Origin: Eudorina sp. 2006-703-Eu-15 | Taxonomy: Eukaryota; Chlorophyta; Chlorophyceae; Chlamydomonadales; Volvocaceae | Length of the DNA: 64,000 bases | Reading direction: 5' to 3' | Assembly: GCA_003117195.1 (NCBI GenBank) | Contig: BDSI01000103.1 | Span: 343,928 to 407,927, forward strand | Shown here: positions 1 to 11,384 of the stretch, in pieces | How the letters are laid out: every line of letters starts with the position of its first letter | Numbering within the stretch: the stretch's first letter is position 1 | Program-made: the position numbers and the translations under genes | The notes under the pieces: model-generated | Seen by the model: only the letters and a program-made list of their open reading frames with translations | What the model was told of the DNA's origin: nothing | Database searches by the model: none

Positions 1-3000
1 GGCGGAGTTGCAGCGCGGGAGGAAAGGGGGGGGGATGGGGGGTTTAAGAAAAACTGCCCGGACACACCCAGCCCGGCGACAAATACTGACCAACGATAAT
101 TACCTGAGGTACCTGCGGGATGGGGGCATTAAGGGACCGCGCTGACTGCAACAGCTGGGGTGCGGGCGGGAGTGGTGGAGGCGGGGAAAGCCGGTGGTGT
201 GTGGTGATGGTGGCAGCCCCACCCAGCCCCGCCCGGGGCTGGGCTGGCCCGGCCCGCTCGAGGGGCACCGCACATCGCCGGTGGGTGTCCTCCCCTCCTC
301 CTCCCTCCTCCCTCCTCCCTCCTCCCTCCTCCCTCCTCCCTCCTCCCTCCTCCCTCCTCCTCTCCTCCCTCCTCCCTCCTCCCACACACCATGCCCCATG
401 GTCCCCTCGGGCCCCTCCCGGGGAGCAATCGAGCTCAGCCCTCAGCTCCACATCCAGCCCCGCAGCAGGCCCCCAGCCGCTCCCAATGCCCCTCCCGCCT
501 TCCATATCCGCCGCCCCGGCCGCCCCCTCCCTCCCCTCACCCCGTCCCACCTGCGTCATGGGTTTGATGATGTCGTGAAAGTCCCGGTCCTTCCTGCAGC
601 CGGAAGGGGCGTCAGGCGTCAGGGGGTATAGGAAATTGGTAGACATACTTAAACTGCGCTGCTTCTAGGGGGGTATCTAGGGGGAGATATTGGCAGAGAC
701 ACAGTAACAAAGGGAACGAACATGGGGGAGGGGGGGGCTGCGTGAGCGTGCACCACCCACACACCTAACCACCCAGTGCAAGCAAGCAGCCAGGCAGTCG
801 GGCTGGCTGGCAAGGCGGGTCACCCAGGTCCAGGAAGCCAGTAAAGCCGGTGGGCTCGAGGTCCCCCAAGGGGGGCCCAGGGACGGGGCGAGGGGAAGTG
901 CAGCGCGGCAGGGCAACGGAGAACTGCGGAGCTCGCACTGCAAAGCTCGCCGCACCGCCGCACCGCCGCACCGCCCTGCCGCCCCCGATCCGTGGCCCGC
1001 CGTCACCCGCCCACTGCCCCACCCCCGCCCGCCGATCCCGCCCTTACCCCGGATACCGGGGACTTAAAGCGCCGATCTCATTCATAAACTTGCTTGCCGC
1101 TACAACGCCTGCACCTGCCTCCCCCGCCAAGCCCACCCCTGTCCCTCCCCCAACCACCACCACCCCAGCCCCCAGCCCCCCCAGGGCCCGGGCCCCCACT
1201 TGTTCTTGATGAGGGTGCACTGGTCCCTCTCGATGACCGCCTTGATGGCCTCAGTGCGGAACAGGATGCGGTCGCCTCGCACCTGCGGAGCGGGGGACGG
1301 AGGGGGTAAGGGGGGGGAGGGGAGCAGGGTAGGGGGAGCAGGGAGGGAGAGGGTGTCCGCGCCGCTGCAAGAGCCGCCACAGACCCTGTCCTGCCGCTCA
1401 TGGCCCCTTAACACCGCCTGCCGAGGCCCTGCATCAGCCGTCAATCTCAGAACCCCACCCCACTCCACCCCACCCCACCCCGCACGCTTGCATGGCGAAA
1501 TCTCACTCCGGCCCCACCGCTGCCCGTCCCTCGTTACAACGCAACTGCCCCCCACTTCATCTTCCTTCCCCTTCCCCTTGGCCTTCCCTTTCCATCCTTC
1601 CCCCTCCCTTCCCCCCCCCGCCCCTCACCGCAATGGTGGCCCTCTGCGGCGACAGTCTGGAGTCCCGGGCGAACAGCGACAGGTCACGCGAGTGGAGGCC
1701 CAGCTCGGAGGCGGTGACGCCGCCGTTGGGCTCCAGGGTGCGGCCGTCGGAGCGGATCACGATCACCTTGGGGGGGGGGTCGGGGGGCGGGGAGGGTTGG
1801 GAGAGGGGTGGCTGGGAGAGGAGGCGGGAGGGTTGTAGATTCGGGGTTGGGGAGAAGAGGCACTTCGCCTCCCCTCCCCGAGCCCCCCGATCCTGATCAG
1901 GCACCTGATAGCGGTTCTCCGGATGTACCCGGTCGGCCTCCCCCGCTGCATCGTTGCACCCTCCCGCCGTCCTCCACCCCGCCGCCCCCCAAACCCATCC
2001 CGGCGCCACCCCAACGCCCTCCCGCCGCCCCACTCTCCCCCCCGACCTCCTGCTCCTCCTCCTGCCTCACTCCCCCGCCCCCCTCACTCCCCCGCCCCCT
2101 CACTCCTCCCCCGGCCCCCTCACTCCTCCCCCACCCCACCTCGAACACGGTGTTCATCTTGGCCCGCCCCAGGATCTCCTGCACACACAGGTTCTGAACC
2201 GAGGCCCCCGACCTCAGCACGTGCCGCTGGGTCGCCAGACCCCGCACCCGCGCCCGCTCCCACACCGAGGGGCTGGCCCCGGCTCCCCGCCTGGAGGAGG
2301 TCGGGCGCCCGCCTGGGCTACCCCCGCCCGGCCCAGACCGCAACACGGTGCCGCCGTCGCTGTGAAACCCGCCCCCGGCCCCGGCCCCAGGCTCAGCCTG
2401 AGGGGCACCGACGGCGCCGTCGCTGCCTCCGCCCCCGCCCCCTCCTGCGGGTGGTCCCGGGCGGGGGAGCCCACGCGGGAACCCTGTCCCGCTGTGCGGG
2501 GGGTCTGCTGCTCGGCAGTACGACCGGGACGTCGGTGGCTGCTGCCACGCCCCCCGCACGGCGAGGTCGCTGCAGAAACCGTACGGCAGGGGTACGAGAG
2601 TCCGAGAGCCGCCTCGGGGGATGGGCGGGCTAAGCGCTGCTGCGCAAGGGGCGCCCTCCGTGCCGAGGGCGGCCTCGGCTGCTGCAGCGGCCCGGTGGAA
2701 GTGCGACCCGACCCGCCCTGGCGGCGCCAGTGGTTGTGGAGCTGCATCGAGCCTCGGCGAGGCTCTCCAGAACGGCCATTCTAATGACAGCCAGTCTGCG
2801 CCATCATGAGGGCGCGCGCAGGCCTTCCTGCCGTGTCTTGGGCGCAACACGTCGGCATTGCGTCCCGACGTGCTGGGCGCCGCGCTGGTATCGCATTCTG
2901 CAGTAATTTTGCAGAATTCATGCTGGGATAGAATGAAGAGAGGCTGCGCTGGGTTGGTTCCCTTTGTCGCGCCAGCACAAAGCTGTAGGACTTCCGTTGG

Positions 3001-3027
3001 CAACCGTTGCCTCAACCGGTGGTGCAT
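1..3027 (-). CDS. CorA/MRS2-like Mg2+ transporter, 5' part (runs off left edge)
   Basis: Probable CorA/MRS2/MGT-family magnesium channel of an organelle or other membrane. Exons that join in phase: 3027(?)-2140, 1766-1629, 1282-1200, 1092-1048, 593-551. Possibly a 9-nt exon follows at 113-105. The joined product contains KMNTVFEVIVIRSDG, then GLHSRDLSLF, then RATIAVRGDRILF and EAIKAVIERDQCTLIKN. This matches the MRS2 pattern 'GLxxRDLRxLD ... I..R..AI...LE.I.AII....VLL' that precedes the pore domain. The coiled coil, the GMN pore motif and the two membrane helices would lie beyond position 1 and are not visible. The N-terminus is uncertain. The frame is open up to an ATG at 3027, giving a 296-residue low-complexity leader. 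An ATG at 2747 in another frame opens a basic, transit-peptide-like stretch and would need an extra intron. Family assignment is inferred from the N-terminal domain only. Confidence 0.55.
294..390. repeat. CTCCCTC-type heptamer microsatellite
   Basis: About 95 bp of tandem pyrimidine heptamer (CTCCCTC and variants) in the putative last visible intron of the transporter gene. The purine strand stays open in two frames (EEGGGRR and related), which is only a repeat artefact. Confidence 0.85.
622..668 (-). repeat. Dispersed intronic element, copy 1
   Basis: Copy of the ~45 bp element with core ATGTCTACCAATTTCCTATA, preceded by GCAGCGCAG and followed by a C run. It lies in the sense orientation in the transporter intron, about 30 nt upstream of the acceptor CTGCAG (exon starts at 593). 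Confidence 0.75.
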
Positions 3028-4497
3028 GATGCATCTTAATTAAAGCTTACATTCAGCAAATTAAGGATTTCTCGAGTGCGTTTTAAAATAACCTGGGGAC
3101 AGACAAGACCGCGTTCGTCTTCCAGTAGTCAAACCGTGGACCCCACCCAAAGCCAGTTACATTTCATACATGGAGAACGCAGATACGGGATACTCCATCT
3201 AATGTTTTCATCCTTCGCGGTACACCACAAACGAACCACTCGCGCAGTACTCTCCAATCATTTTTTCAATGCTTGATTATTGTTGTTCAAATAACGACAT
3301 CATTCGACGATGATGAGTAATGGAACACGCAGAGTAACAGAAGGGCGGGGATGCCATACTGTATCATGCTATGGCATCATCGCATGCTCCTGCCACATGT
3401 AGCAAAATTGCGTGCAAACCACACGTACTGCTTTGCACAGACCACATAATCCAGACAACATGCCAAGGACCAATCACCGAGGTCCTAGACAACACGGTTG
3501 CGCTGAGCAACCACCGCCAACGACCAAACTGTATTTACGGCTCCGAGGTCCGAGGCTCCGAGCTCCTAGCCGCCGCACAAAATCTACATGACAACATGGC
3601 ACGCCAGAAGACGCCCTCACACCAGCATTAACCTGCGGACAACAGGAAGGGACAGGGAGAGGTGTCAAAGAGGCGAAACGACGGCTCCGAGAATGCAGGC
3701 AATGCCGGACGGAAGCGTCACTTATCCACGCTTATACCACACCCCTCATCCATTCCTTGGGGACATATTCCGTTCGTGAAGCCATTGCTGCGCGCGTCCA
3801 ACAGTGCCCTGGGAGAATACCCACATGCCCTGCAGCGAACTACACCCGTGCGGCCCCAGTCGGCAGCCAATCCGTTACCCGGCTGTTTCACCTGGCAGTG
3901 TGGACGGCGGTGACGTAGCGCCCCGGCTCGCGCCTCCACGCTGTTGTATCCAATCAAAGAAGATATCCTCCTGCGCAAAAAAATCTGGGCTCCACACCAC
4001 CTGCTGTCCCTCCGGAGCGCCCCGCCTGAGCACCCAGGGCAACGGGGCACCGCTGACCTCATCTGAAACTCTAAAAATCCCCGCGATGCACACCGCCTCG
4101 CGCTGCACACCACCTGCCACGAACCAGGAAGAGCAACCACAACGAATGCACCCGCCCGCATACATCTCCATGCCGCATGCACGGAGGGCGGGTGCGTCAT
4201 CCAAGCATCCGCCAACAATGCCGCCAACTGCTGCCTGACTAACTTGCGAAGCAGCACCAGTGCTCGCGACGCGGCGCTCCGCTGTCAAGCCCATCTTAAC
4301 CATGAGGAACCGGGCTGCTGCTGCTGCTGCTACTGCTACTGCTCGCAACGGAAGCGCGCTTCGCCAACTCTTGTGTGAACGGCTGCTGCTCGTGGTCGTC
4401 CCCCCAGCAGCAACCGAAGAACGGCGTCGAGGTGTCCTCCAACAGCGGCACCTCCTCCGGACCGCCGCATCGACCCCTCGTCGTCCCCAGCCGCCCC
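3028..4497. other. Intergenic region and probable 3' UTR of the armadillo gene
   Basis: Separates the two tandem minus-strand genes. The part near 3030-3780 is clearly more AT-rich than the exons. The part next to 4498 is more GC-rich and is probably the 3' untranslated region of the armadillo gene. A TTACA (TGTAA on the minus strand) occurs at 3157-3161 but is far from the stop. I see no convincing coding exon; open frames here lack family motifs and splice partners. Confidence 0.6.
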
Positions 4498-6422
4498 TCA
4501 GGACCCCGTCGTCAAACACGCCTCCCTGGCCAGCGCGGGCTCGTCGTACAGGCAGTCGTAGATCGCCGCCGCCGCCATGCACAGCGCCATCAACCGGCCC
4601 AGCGCCCGCCGCTGCCCGGGGCGGCGCCGACCGTACAGCAGCAGCTCTTGCTCCCGCTCCCGCTGGTCCAGGTCGGGCCCCACGATGTTGAGCAGCGCAC
4701 CTGAGGCGCACACCTGCGCCTGCACGTCCGGTGCCGTGAGCAGCCGCGCCAGGGGCGGCACTGCGTCCAGCTCCCTGCAGCCACCAGCCCCCGGGACAGC
4801 GACGCGCAATAAGTGGTGAGATGAAAGCGGTGAAGCGCGGGGCTGGCCGGCTCGGGTCCTCCTCCAGAGGACCCCGCTCCAGGGGGGACACCGCCCCGTT
4901 CTTCGGGTTTAATTCTTTTTTTCAATTTAACCCCGCACCAGGCCCTTGCCCGGGTCCATCCGGAGTCGAACCGCACCGCGCCGTGATTGAACAGCCGCCC
5001 TGCTGGGTTCGCTTCTAATTTTCGCCCCCAGCCTCCTCAGTCCTCACCCGCCACCGAGCTCCCACCCGCCACCCAGCTCCCACCTGATGACGAGCCTGCT
5101 GGCCACCTCCCTCGACACGTTCTGCAGGGCCCCGGCCGCCGACCCGGACACCGGCAGCAAGTCGCTGTGCAGCAGCGCCACCAGGGTCGGCAGGCTGCCG
5201 CTGGCCCGGATGTCCCTGGCAGGAAGGAAGGAAGGGAGGTGGGTGGGTGGGTGGGGCGGGGGCCGTGGGCCGAGGGCCGTGGGAAGGAAGGGTGGAAGGG
5301 ACAGGAGACAGGGGGGAGGGTTCAATGCGTACCGCACACAGCGGCAGCAGTACAAAGGGCAGAGGATTGGTTTAGGGTTGGTGCGTGCCCGCGCCAGCAG
5401 CACCCAGAGGACCCCCGTCGACGCGGCCACCTCGGGGCTAGCGGCCACCCGGCTGGCGGTTGACCTCACCTGATGGCCTCCGAGAAGGACGACAGGTTGT
5501 GCAGCGCGCCCACAGCCCGTGTCACCACCTTGGAGTTGGGGGAGGTCAGGAGGCCGGCCAGGGCGGAGATGCCGGCCTTGTCGTGGACGTGCCTGGGGCC
5601 CGGGTCACGGGGGCCGCAGCCGCAATCGCAGCCGCATCCGGGGTTCGGCCCACAGATGAGGGGGCAGTACTGCAAGGGAGTGCCCTATGCGGCGGTTTGG
5701 GGAATCAGAGTGGCTCGCGGCCTCGCCATGCGGCACGACTCCAATGCAGGGACGTAGGAAAACCCACACATCGTCATGCTGGGTATGCCCCCAATCGGCA
5801 AATAGGCCGGCTTCATCTGCCCCCTGCATGCGCCCCCTCCCCTGAGTGTCCACGGCCTATAAATTTCTTTCCCCTGTGCCCCACCCTAGGGGGCACGATA
5901 CTGTGATGCCACGTGCCTGCGGCCTTCCTCTTGAAAACAGATACTCTGGATCGCGCCAGCAGCGTTTGCCTGCAGCTCCTCGTCGTCTTCCATGAGAAAG
6001 AACAGCAGCTGTTGCACCCCGGGCGTCTCAAGCAGCGCCTTCACGTTCGAGACTTCATAACAGACGTTGAGCAGCACGTTGGCGCCCTCCGCCGCGACCC
6101 GGTTGTTCAACGGGGTCACCAAAGCGCTCACCACCGCGCGGAGGCCGGCCGACCCAAATCTCAGCCGATTGTCTTGCTTTCGAGAGAGTATTTTGAGGGC
6201 CCGGAACAGGAGAAGCATCCACATCGCGTCTCGCCGGACAACCCCGTTCTGCAGCATCTCCAGGTAGACCTCCAGCGGATCCTCATCAGCACTTGTGTAA
6301 TTGGGGCTTGTGCTGGGGTTATCATTTGCATCGACAAAGGATTTCAGCGCCATTTTCACACGCGTTTTCGAGGTTTCCAGGGACGGCAGGCAGCTCTTGA
6401 ACAAACTCGCGACATCCTGCAT
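4498..6422 (-). CDS. Armadillo-repeat protein
   Basis: Four exons, 6422-5902, 5592-5470, 5215-5084 and 4774-4498, join in phase to give 350 aa and a stop. The product is a run of armadillo repeats: for example GLRAVVSALVTPLNNRVAA, GVQQLLFFLMEDDEELQAN, GISALAGLLTSPNSKVV and SLPTLVALLHSDLLPVS, each followed by an AAGALQNV/AVGALHNL-type helix. These repeats form a superhelical protein-binding surface. The specific partner cannot be read from the sequence, and I do not assign it to a named family such as a flagellar ARMC protein or an importin. The start is uncertain: the ATG at 6422 overlaps a good acceptor (ATGCAG|GATG), so an upstream exon in 6423-7000 is possible. The C-terminal ~65 residues are basic and less repeat-like. 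The gene is divergent from the ankyrin gene at 7596. Confidence 0.8.
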
Positions 6423-7595
6423 ATGTCAAAACGTCGAAGTACTAATCAAACTTTGATAAACATATCCCATCTGAACATATGCGCATTTATCCGGACCTGC
6501 GACGAGGCCGCGTGCGCCCTGTTGATAATACTATGTCGAGGAGAGATGGTCATGTTGCAGCTGGCAAAATGTTTCGTGAGTGGTAGGGGTTACAGAGCAG
6601 TGGCACTTGGCAGCTCCGTACATCTGAAAAGCTGAACACTTGTGATGAATATATGTGGATTATAATAATCGGCGGGAAAGTGAGTTCCGAAGGCAGGCCA
6701 AACGACACTGTTTTGCTGCGCGGAAGCGCGCATGAATACTGTAGAGCTAGGCGTCCCCCTCTAATCGCGCAGCCCTTGTACCTCTCTCGAATAATGAAGC
6801 GCCATCAGATCGCATCACTCATTTCAAGGCCGCATGCACTTCTAGTGGTGCTGTGGTGGTACAGGTGCTATGCTGTGCGTGCTTTGGCAACCTGCTGCCC
6901 TCAGAACCCATGAAATGAGAAACGGAACTGAAACGCGCATCGCAATCTCGAATTGTCTGCTATGATAGGTTATGAAAAATAATGTTTCCCGTCGTTTCCG
7001 TGCAGGCTGTCCTGTACAGTACCTGTGAGATGCGCAGGCCATTTGTGCAGGCGTGTTTAACGTAAGAGTAACGCAGGGTCCTGTGGCGATCCGACACGCC
7101 GATATTTTCCTAAGGTGCCATTCCTCTCTTCACTCAGTCATGTTGCCGCAAAACAGGCAAGCGAAATTGCACTTGCCTTCGGAACGGGGTCGCCTAGCTA
7201 AGTGACGAGCTTGTGACATCACATAGAAATTCCGCAGCCATAAAATTACATTTTTAAGCCTTGGGTATACATAACTTTCGGCATGAAACAGACACATTAC
7301 CCCGTGCTTGTACTACAGTCGAATGATGTTGCTCGTTGAAAGACGGTGACGGCAAGATGACATATGAATTGCAAACAACAAAAGTACTTTCTGCATGCGG
7401 TCTTACTGTCAACCCTGTCATAATTGCTTTAAGGCGTTGTCTGTGACAACAAGATAGTACTGTATTTGTCTGAACTCTCAGAGCTCATGAGCTTCCTTGG
7501 CCTCGTTTGCTGATTGCACAGCTACTTTGGTGGCTATCATGATTTGGTCTACAGTGCAGTGTCGGTCATTGGGTCTTTGAAAGAAAGCCTCACCC
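6423..7595. promoter_or_regulatory. Divergent intergenic region
   Basis: AT-richer stretch of about 1.17 kb between the minus-strand armadillo gene and the plus-strand ankyrin gene. It should hold both promoters and 5' UTRs. No clear TATA box or other element stands out. Open frames are short and without recognisable motifs. Confidence 0.5.
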
Positions 7596-9974
7596 ATGGC
7601 TGCGAAGATTTGGATCCCGGACATACTGGACAGCGTTGCGCGTTTCCTTTCCCCAAATGAAGTTGCCTGCACCCTTAGGTTGGTGAACCGCGTCGCAGCC
7701 GCCCACTTCCGGGACACCGCCCGCATCGTTCGGCTGTCCTTGCCGGTTCCCCAGCACGCGTTTCAGCACCAGTGGAGCTCAGTGGACGCCTTCCGGCCCT
7801 ACACTCTCCGTCAACGCCACTCCTTCCTGCGCCTCGTGGCGGCCAGCGGCTGCATCCCCAACCTGACGACCGCCCTGGCGCTCGCCGGCTGCGTGCTGAC
7901 GGCCCGGGACGAAGCGCAGCTCCACAGCTCCAGCCCGGTCGCTGAGCTGCTGGCTGCCGCCGCCGCCGCGGGCCACCTGGATGTCGTGATCTGGCTGCGG
8001 CGCCGCGGCTGTCCCTGGGGCACAGCCCTGGTCGCCGCAGCCGGCGCCGGCCACCTGGACATCTGCAAGTGGCTGATGTTCTTCGGCTGCCCCCGCAAGC
8101 AGGACGCCCTCACCGCAGCGGCCCGGTCGGGCCACCACGACGTCTGCGACTACCTCCTGGACTACGCGGGCTGGCAGTGGGACGAGGCGGCCGTGTGCGC
8201 CGCCGCAGACGGCGGCCACGTGGACCTCATGCAGGCGCTGCTGCAGCACCCGCGCCGACCCGCGGGTCTGACCGACGAGCACGTCAACTGGCACGCCCTC
8301 GCCGCGGCGGCCGCGCGCGGCTGCGGTCTGGCGACGCTGCAGCACCTCCACGCCGTCTGGACGGCGACGGTCTCCGCCCTGAACGACGCGGCCGAGGCCA
8401 CCGCGCGCGACCGCGCGCTGGCTCTGCGCGACGTCTTCGCGGCCGCGGTCGAGAGCCGGACGGCCGACTGGCGCGCCAAGGTCGAGTGGCTGCGCGACCT
8501 GGGCTGCCGCTGCGACGCCGTCGTCTTCTCCCGCGGCGCCGCCGCGCTGCCCGATGACGCAGTGCACCGGCTGCAGTGGCTGCGGCAGGCGGGCTGCCCG
8601 CTGGACGCCTACGCGCTCCGCCGCGCCGCCGCCGCCGGCAACACACCCGCGGTGCGCTTCCTGGCCGACCTGGGCGTCGCGCCGCCGTGCGGGGCGTTCG
8701 AGGACGCGGCGGAGGCGGGCCACCTGCGCGTGCTGCAGCTGCTGTTCAGCTGCGTTGACGGCCTTGACGGGGCCGAGTTCGACGCCACGGCCACGGCGGC
8801 CCTGCGCGCCGCCGCGCGCGGGGGCCACCTGCCGGTCGTGGAGTGGCTGGTGGACAGTCTGGGGCTGGATGTGGCGGCGCCGCACGTGTCCCCCGTGGAG
8901 CCGGACAGCCTGATGGGCTGCACCTTCGCGGCGGGAGGGGAGCGGGGCGCGGCGCTGCGCGACTGGCTGGCGCTGCGCGGCTGCGGCTGGGAGGTGCCGG
9001 ACCTCCGGGTGGCGGCCTACCACGGCAACGTGGGGGCGCTCGAGTGGCTGGCGGAGCAGGGCTGCGAGTTCACGGTGCGTGTGTGTGAATGAGGGGGGCA
9101 CGCCGCGTTGAGGGCGGGTTGGAGGGCGGATGATCCTGGCAGCGGAATGTGCAGGTGCTCCAGGGGCTCGTGGCCAGTCGGCCGGCGGGCGCTGCTGGGG
9201 GCCCACGCCCGTGCGCCGTACCCAGTCACCCCCGCCGCGTCTCCCCTCTTTGTCACTCAAGCAACAGCGAAACCGCGAAACGCGTCTCCCCTCCCCTCGC
9301 CTGCCCTACCTTTCCGGCCCCAGGAGCACCTGGCCGGGTCGGCGCTGCTCGAGGGTGCCATGTGCCACGCGGCCGCCAATGGCGACCTCGCCACCCTGCG
9401 CTGCCTGCGGCGGCTCTGCTTCCCCTGGAAGCCCAGCCCCGACACCTTTACCACCTGTCTCGCGCACGGCGCGCCGCTGGAGGCGCTGCAGTGGATGTTT
9501 GCGGCGGGCTGCCCGCTGGTGCTGCAGGACGCGGTTTCGGAGCTGGAGGAGAGCCGCGTCAGCCGGGTGTACAGCCAGGAGGTGCTGGCGTGGCTGGACG
9601 ACGTGCAGCGGCTCCACTTGCCGGGGTATGAGCCGGAGGTGGTGGCGGTGCCGATGGGCGGGTTTAGGGACGAGGGTGGGGAGTTGGGGGCGTGGCGCAG
9701 ATGGCGGGGCCTGCAGCGGTGGAGGCGCCGGCGCTGGAGCCCGGCGGTGACTCTGGTGGCGGTGGCTGAGGTGCAGAAGCGCGCAGGCGAGGCCAGCGGA
9801 GGGGGCGGGCCACGGGGAGGGGGACGGGCGGCGGGTTCGGCGCTGCGGTTGGCTGTCAAGGGGCTGTGGGGTATGGTGGCCAGCGCAGCGCTCCCGAGCT
9901 GTGTGTTTGGCGGGCGGGCTTCTCGGGGGCGGGTGCGCGGGGAGGCGCTGGAGGCGGCGGAGGGGAGGCCATGA
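7596..9974 (+). CDS. F-box-like / ankyrin-repeat protein
   Basis: Two exons, 7596-9074 and 9324-9974, joined in phase 0 across a GT-AG intron, give 709 aa. The ATG lies in good algal context (CACCC-ATG-G). Residues ~3-37 (IWIPDILDSVARFLSPNEVA..LRLVNRVAAAHFR) resemble an F-box. Residues ~105-560 carry degenerate ankyrin-type repeats: GHLDVVIWLRRRGCP, GHLDICKWLMFFGCP, GHHDVCDYLLDYAG, GHLRVLQLLF, GHLPVVEWLVD, GNVGALEWLAEQGCE. Such F-box/ankyrin proteins form large families in volvocine algae and are usually regarded as candidate substrate adaptors of SCF ubiquitin ligases; that role is inferred. The C-terminal ~110 residues are basic and Gly/Arg/Trp-rich with no known fold. Exon GC content is very high. 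Confidence 0.85.
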
Positions 9975-11384
9975 AGGGGGACCGGCGAAGCGTGGCTTGC
10001 TTTGCTCGGGGAAGGATGGTAGCAGGCCAAGTGGGGGGAGGGGGTATGCAGGGGGTGCGGACGAACACGAGGTGACCCCACCAGGGGAGTGAACCCAACA
10101 GGGCAGTGGACCCAACAGGGCAGTGGGCCCACGTGAGAGTCCCCGGGGGCGGCTAAGCGGGCGGATATGCACTGGTCACCGGTGCTGCCTTCATGCATTC
10201 ATGAGCGACGGTGTTGGGGGGATGTGGGCGCTGACGCACTCACACTCACAAACGGTCGGGCGGCTGCAGCCCAACACTTGGGCGGCTGCAGACGGCGGCT
10301 TGTTGCGGCATGTGTCGGAACTGCGGCGGGTCGGATACGACGTGAACAAAAGCGAATGACGTGGGCGGGCATTCGAGGGCGTCGCGCGAACCCAACATTC
10401 GGCGACGTGTAGGGCACTGCGGGTCCTGTTGAGGGACCGAACCGGTGTGCGCCGCCTCGTCACCCGCCACCGAACCTCAGGTCGGTACGGGGCGCACAGC
10501 CGCTCCCCGACTGGCACCGCGCTGACCCGGCCCGAGCCGACGTGACCTGGCTTAGGTTTCGCAATTCATCAACTGTGCTGATCTATTATTCATCCACCGT
10601 GCCTGAGATAAAGTGGTACGGCATACACATGGTCGGCAAGACGAAGAATCGGGACGTTTTTGGAGTTCTTTCTGCACGAGTGTGCGAGAGGAGAAACATG
10701 TTGCTTGACGATGTAGCCTTCTGGGGCACAGCGACGTCCGGAAGGGCCCTTGGAGGATCGAGGTTGTGAAGGGCGCATCCAGCTGGCTGGGGTTGTTTAG
10801 GTGTGTAGACTATCGTAGTATAAGGAATATGTGTCAGAGTTGGTTGCTCTCTGGAGACTTGATAAAAATTTTATACACCTGTCGTGCAACCATGGCAAAA
10901 CCGGAGCAAGCGGCGGAAACCCTCCATCGTCGCTGTGTTTCGGTAGTCAGGAAGTATCTGAAATAAGCCCTACAAACATATTGTAATATGTCTCTTACGG
11001 GCATCCTTGACCTGTTGACAAGGCCTTTTCGCAAAACAGATACTGGTCGCGTGATGGCCTCTTGACGTAACTGATGAGGATCTGTCGCTTGCTATCAAGA
11101 GGTATTGCACAGAAAAACATCGTCCTGACAGTAGCATGCTTCAGCGCTCATGCAGTTTGACCCACCGAGACAGCAGATCTCAGTTTTCAACGTTATCTGA
11201 TTGAATTATGGAAATACAATTCCGTTTAGGTGACCAGAACGTCTACGGAATCGCCCTGAGGATTGCGCATCTGTGCCGGCAGACCAACTGCCATCGCTGT
11301 CAGGGAGGAACGTGATGAGGATGGGAGACGCGTTGTGCTGCACAGCTTCACGTAGTTGATGTCGTTGGACGGGCGGCCAAAGGT
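9975..11384 (+). other. 3' UTR of ankyrin gene and upstream region of SNF2 gene
   Basis: No coding exon recognised. The GC-rich first ~550 bp is probably 3' UTR and contains a short tandem of 'CCAACAGGGCAGTGG' units near 10080-10130. From ~10550 the composition turns AT-richer. A TATAA lies near 10818, some 565 bp before the SNF2-gene ATG. Confidence 0.5.
10982..10986 (+). terminator. TGTAA polyadenylation signal (candidate)
   Basis: TGTAA, the usual chlorophycean poly(A) signal, about 1.0 kb after the stop of the ankyrin gene. It is a plausible end for that transcript, implying a long 3' UTR. Confidence 0.4.

Noticed and set aside
1906..1950. Extra transporter exon bounded by GATGCAG and CAG|GTGCC (minus strand)
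   Set aside because: Including it introduces a stop at the next junction, whereas exon 3027-2140 joins directly to 1766-1629 in phase with a natural MRS2-like sequence.
7779..9260. 493-codon minus-strand frame opposite the ankyrin gene
   Set aside because: High-GC shadow of the plus-strand coding sequence; it lacks conserved domains, while the plus strand shows clear repeats.
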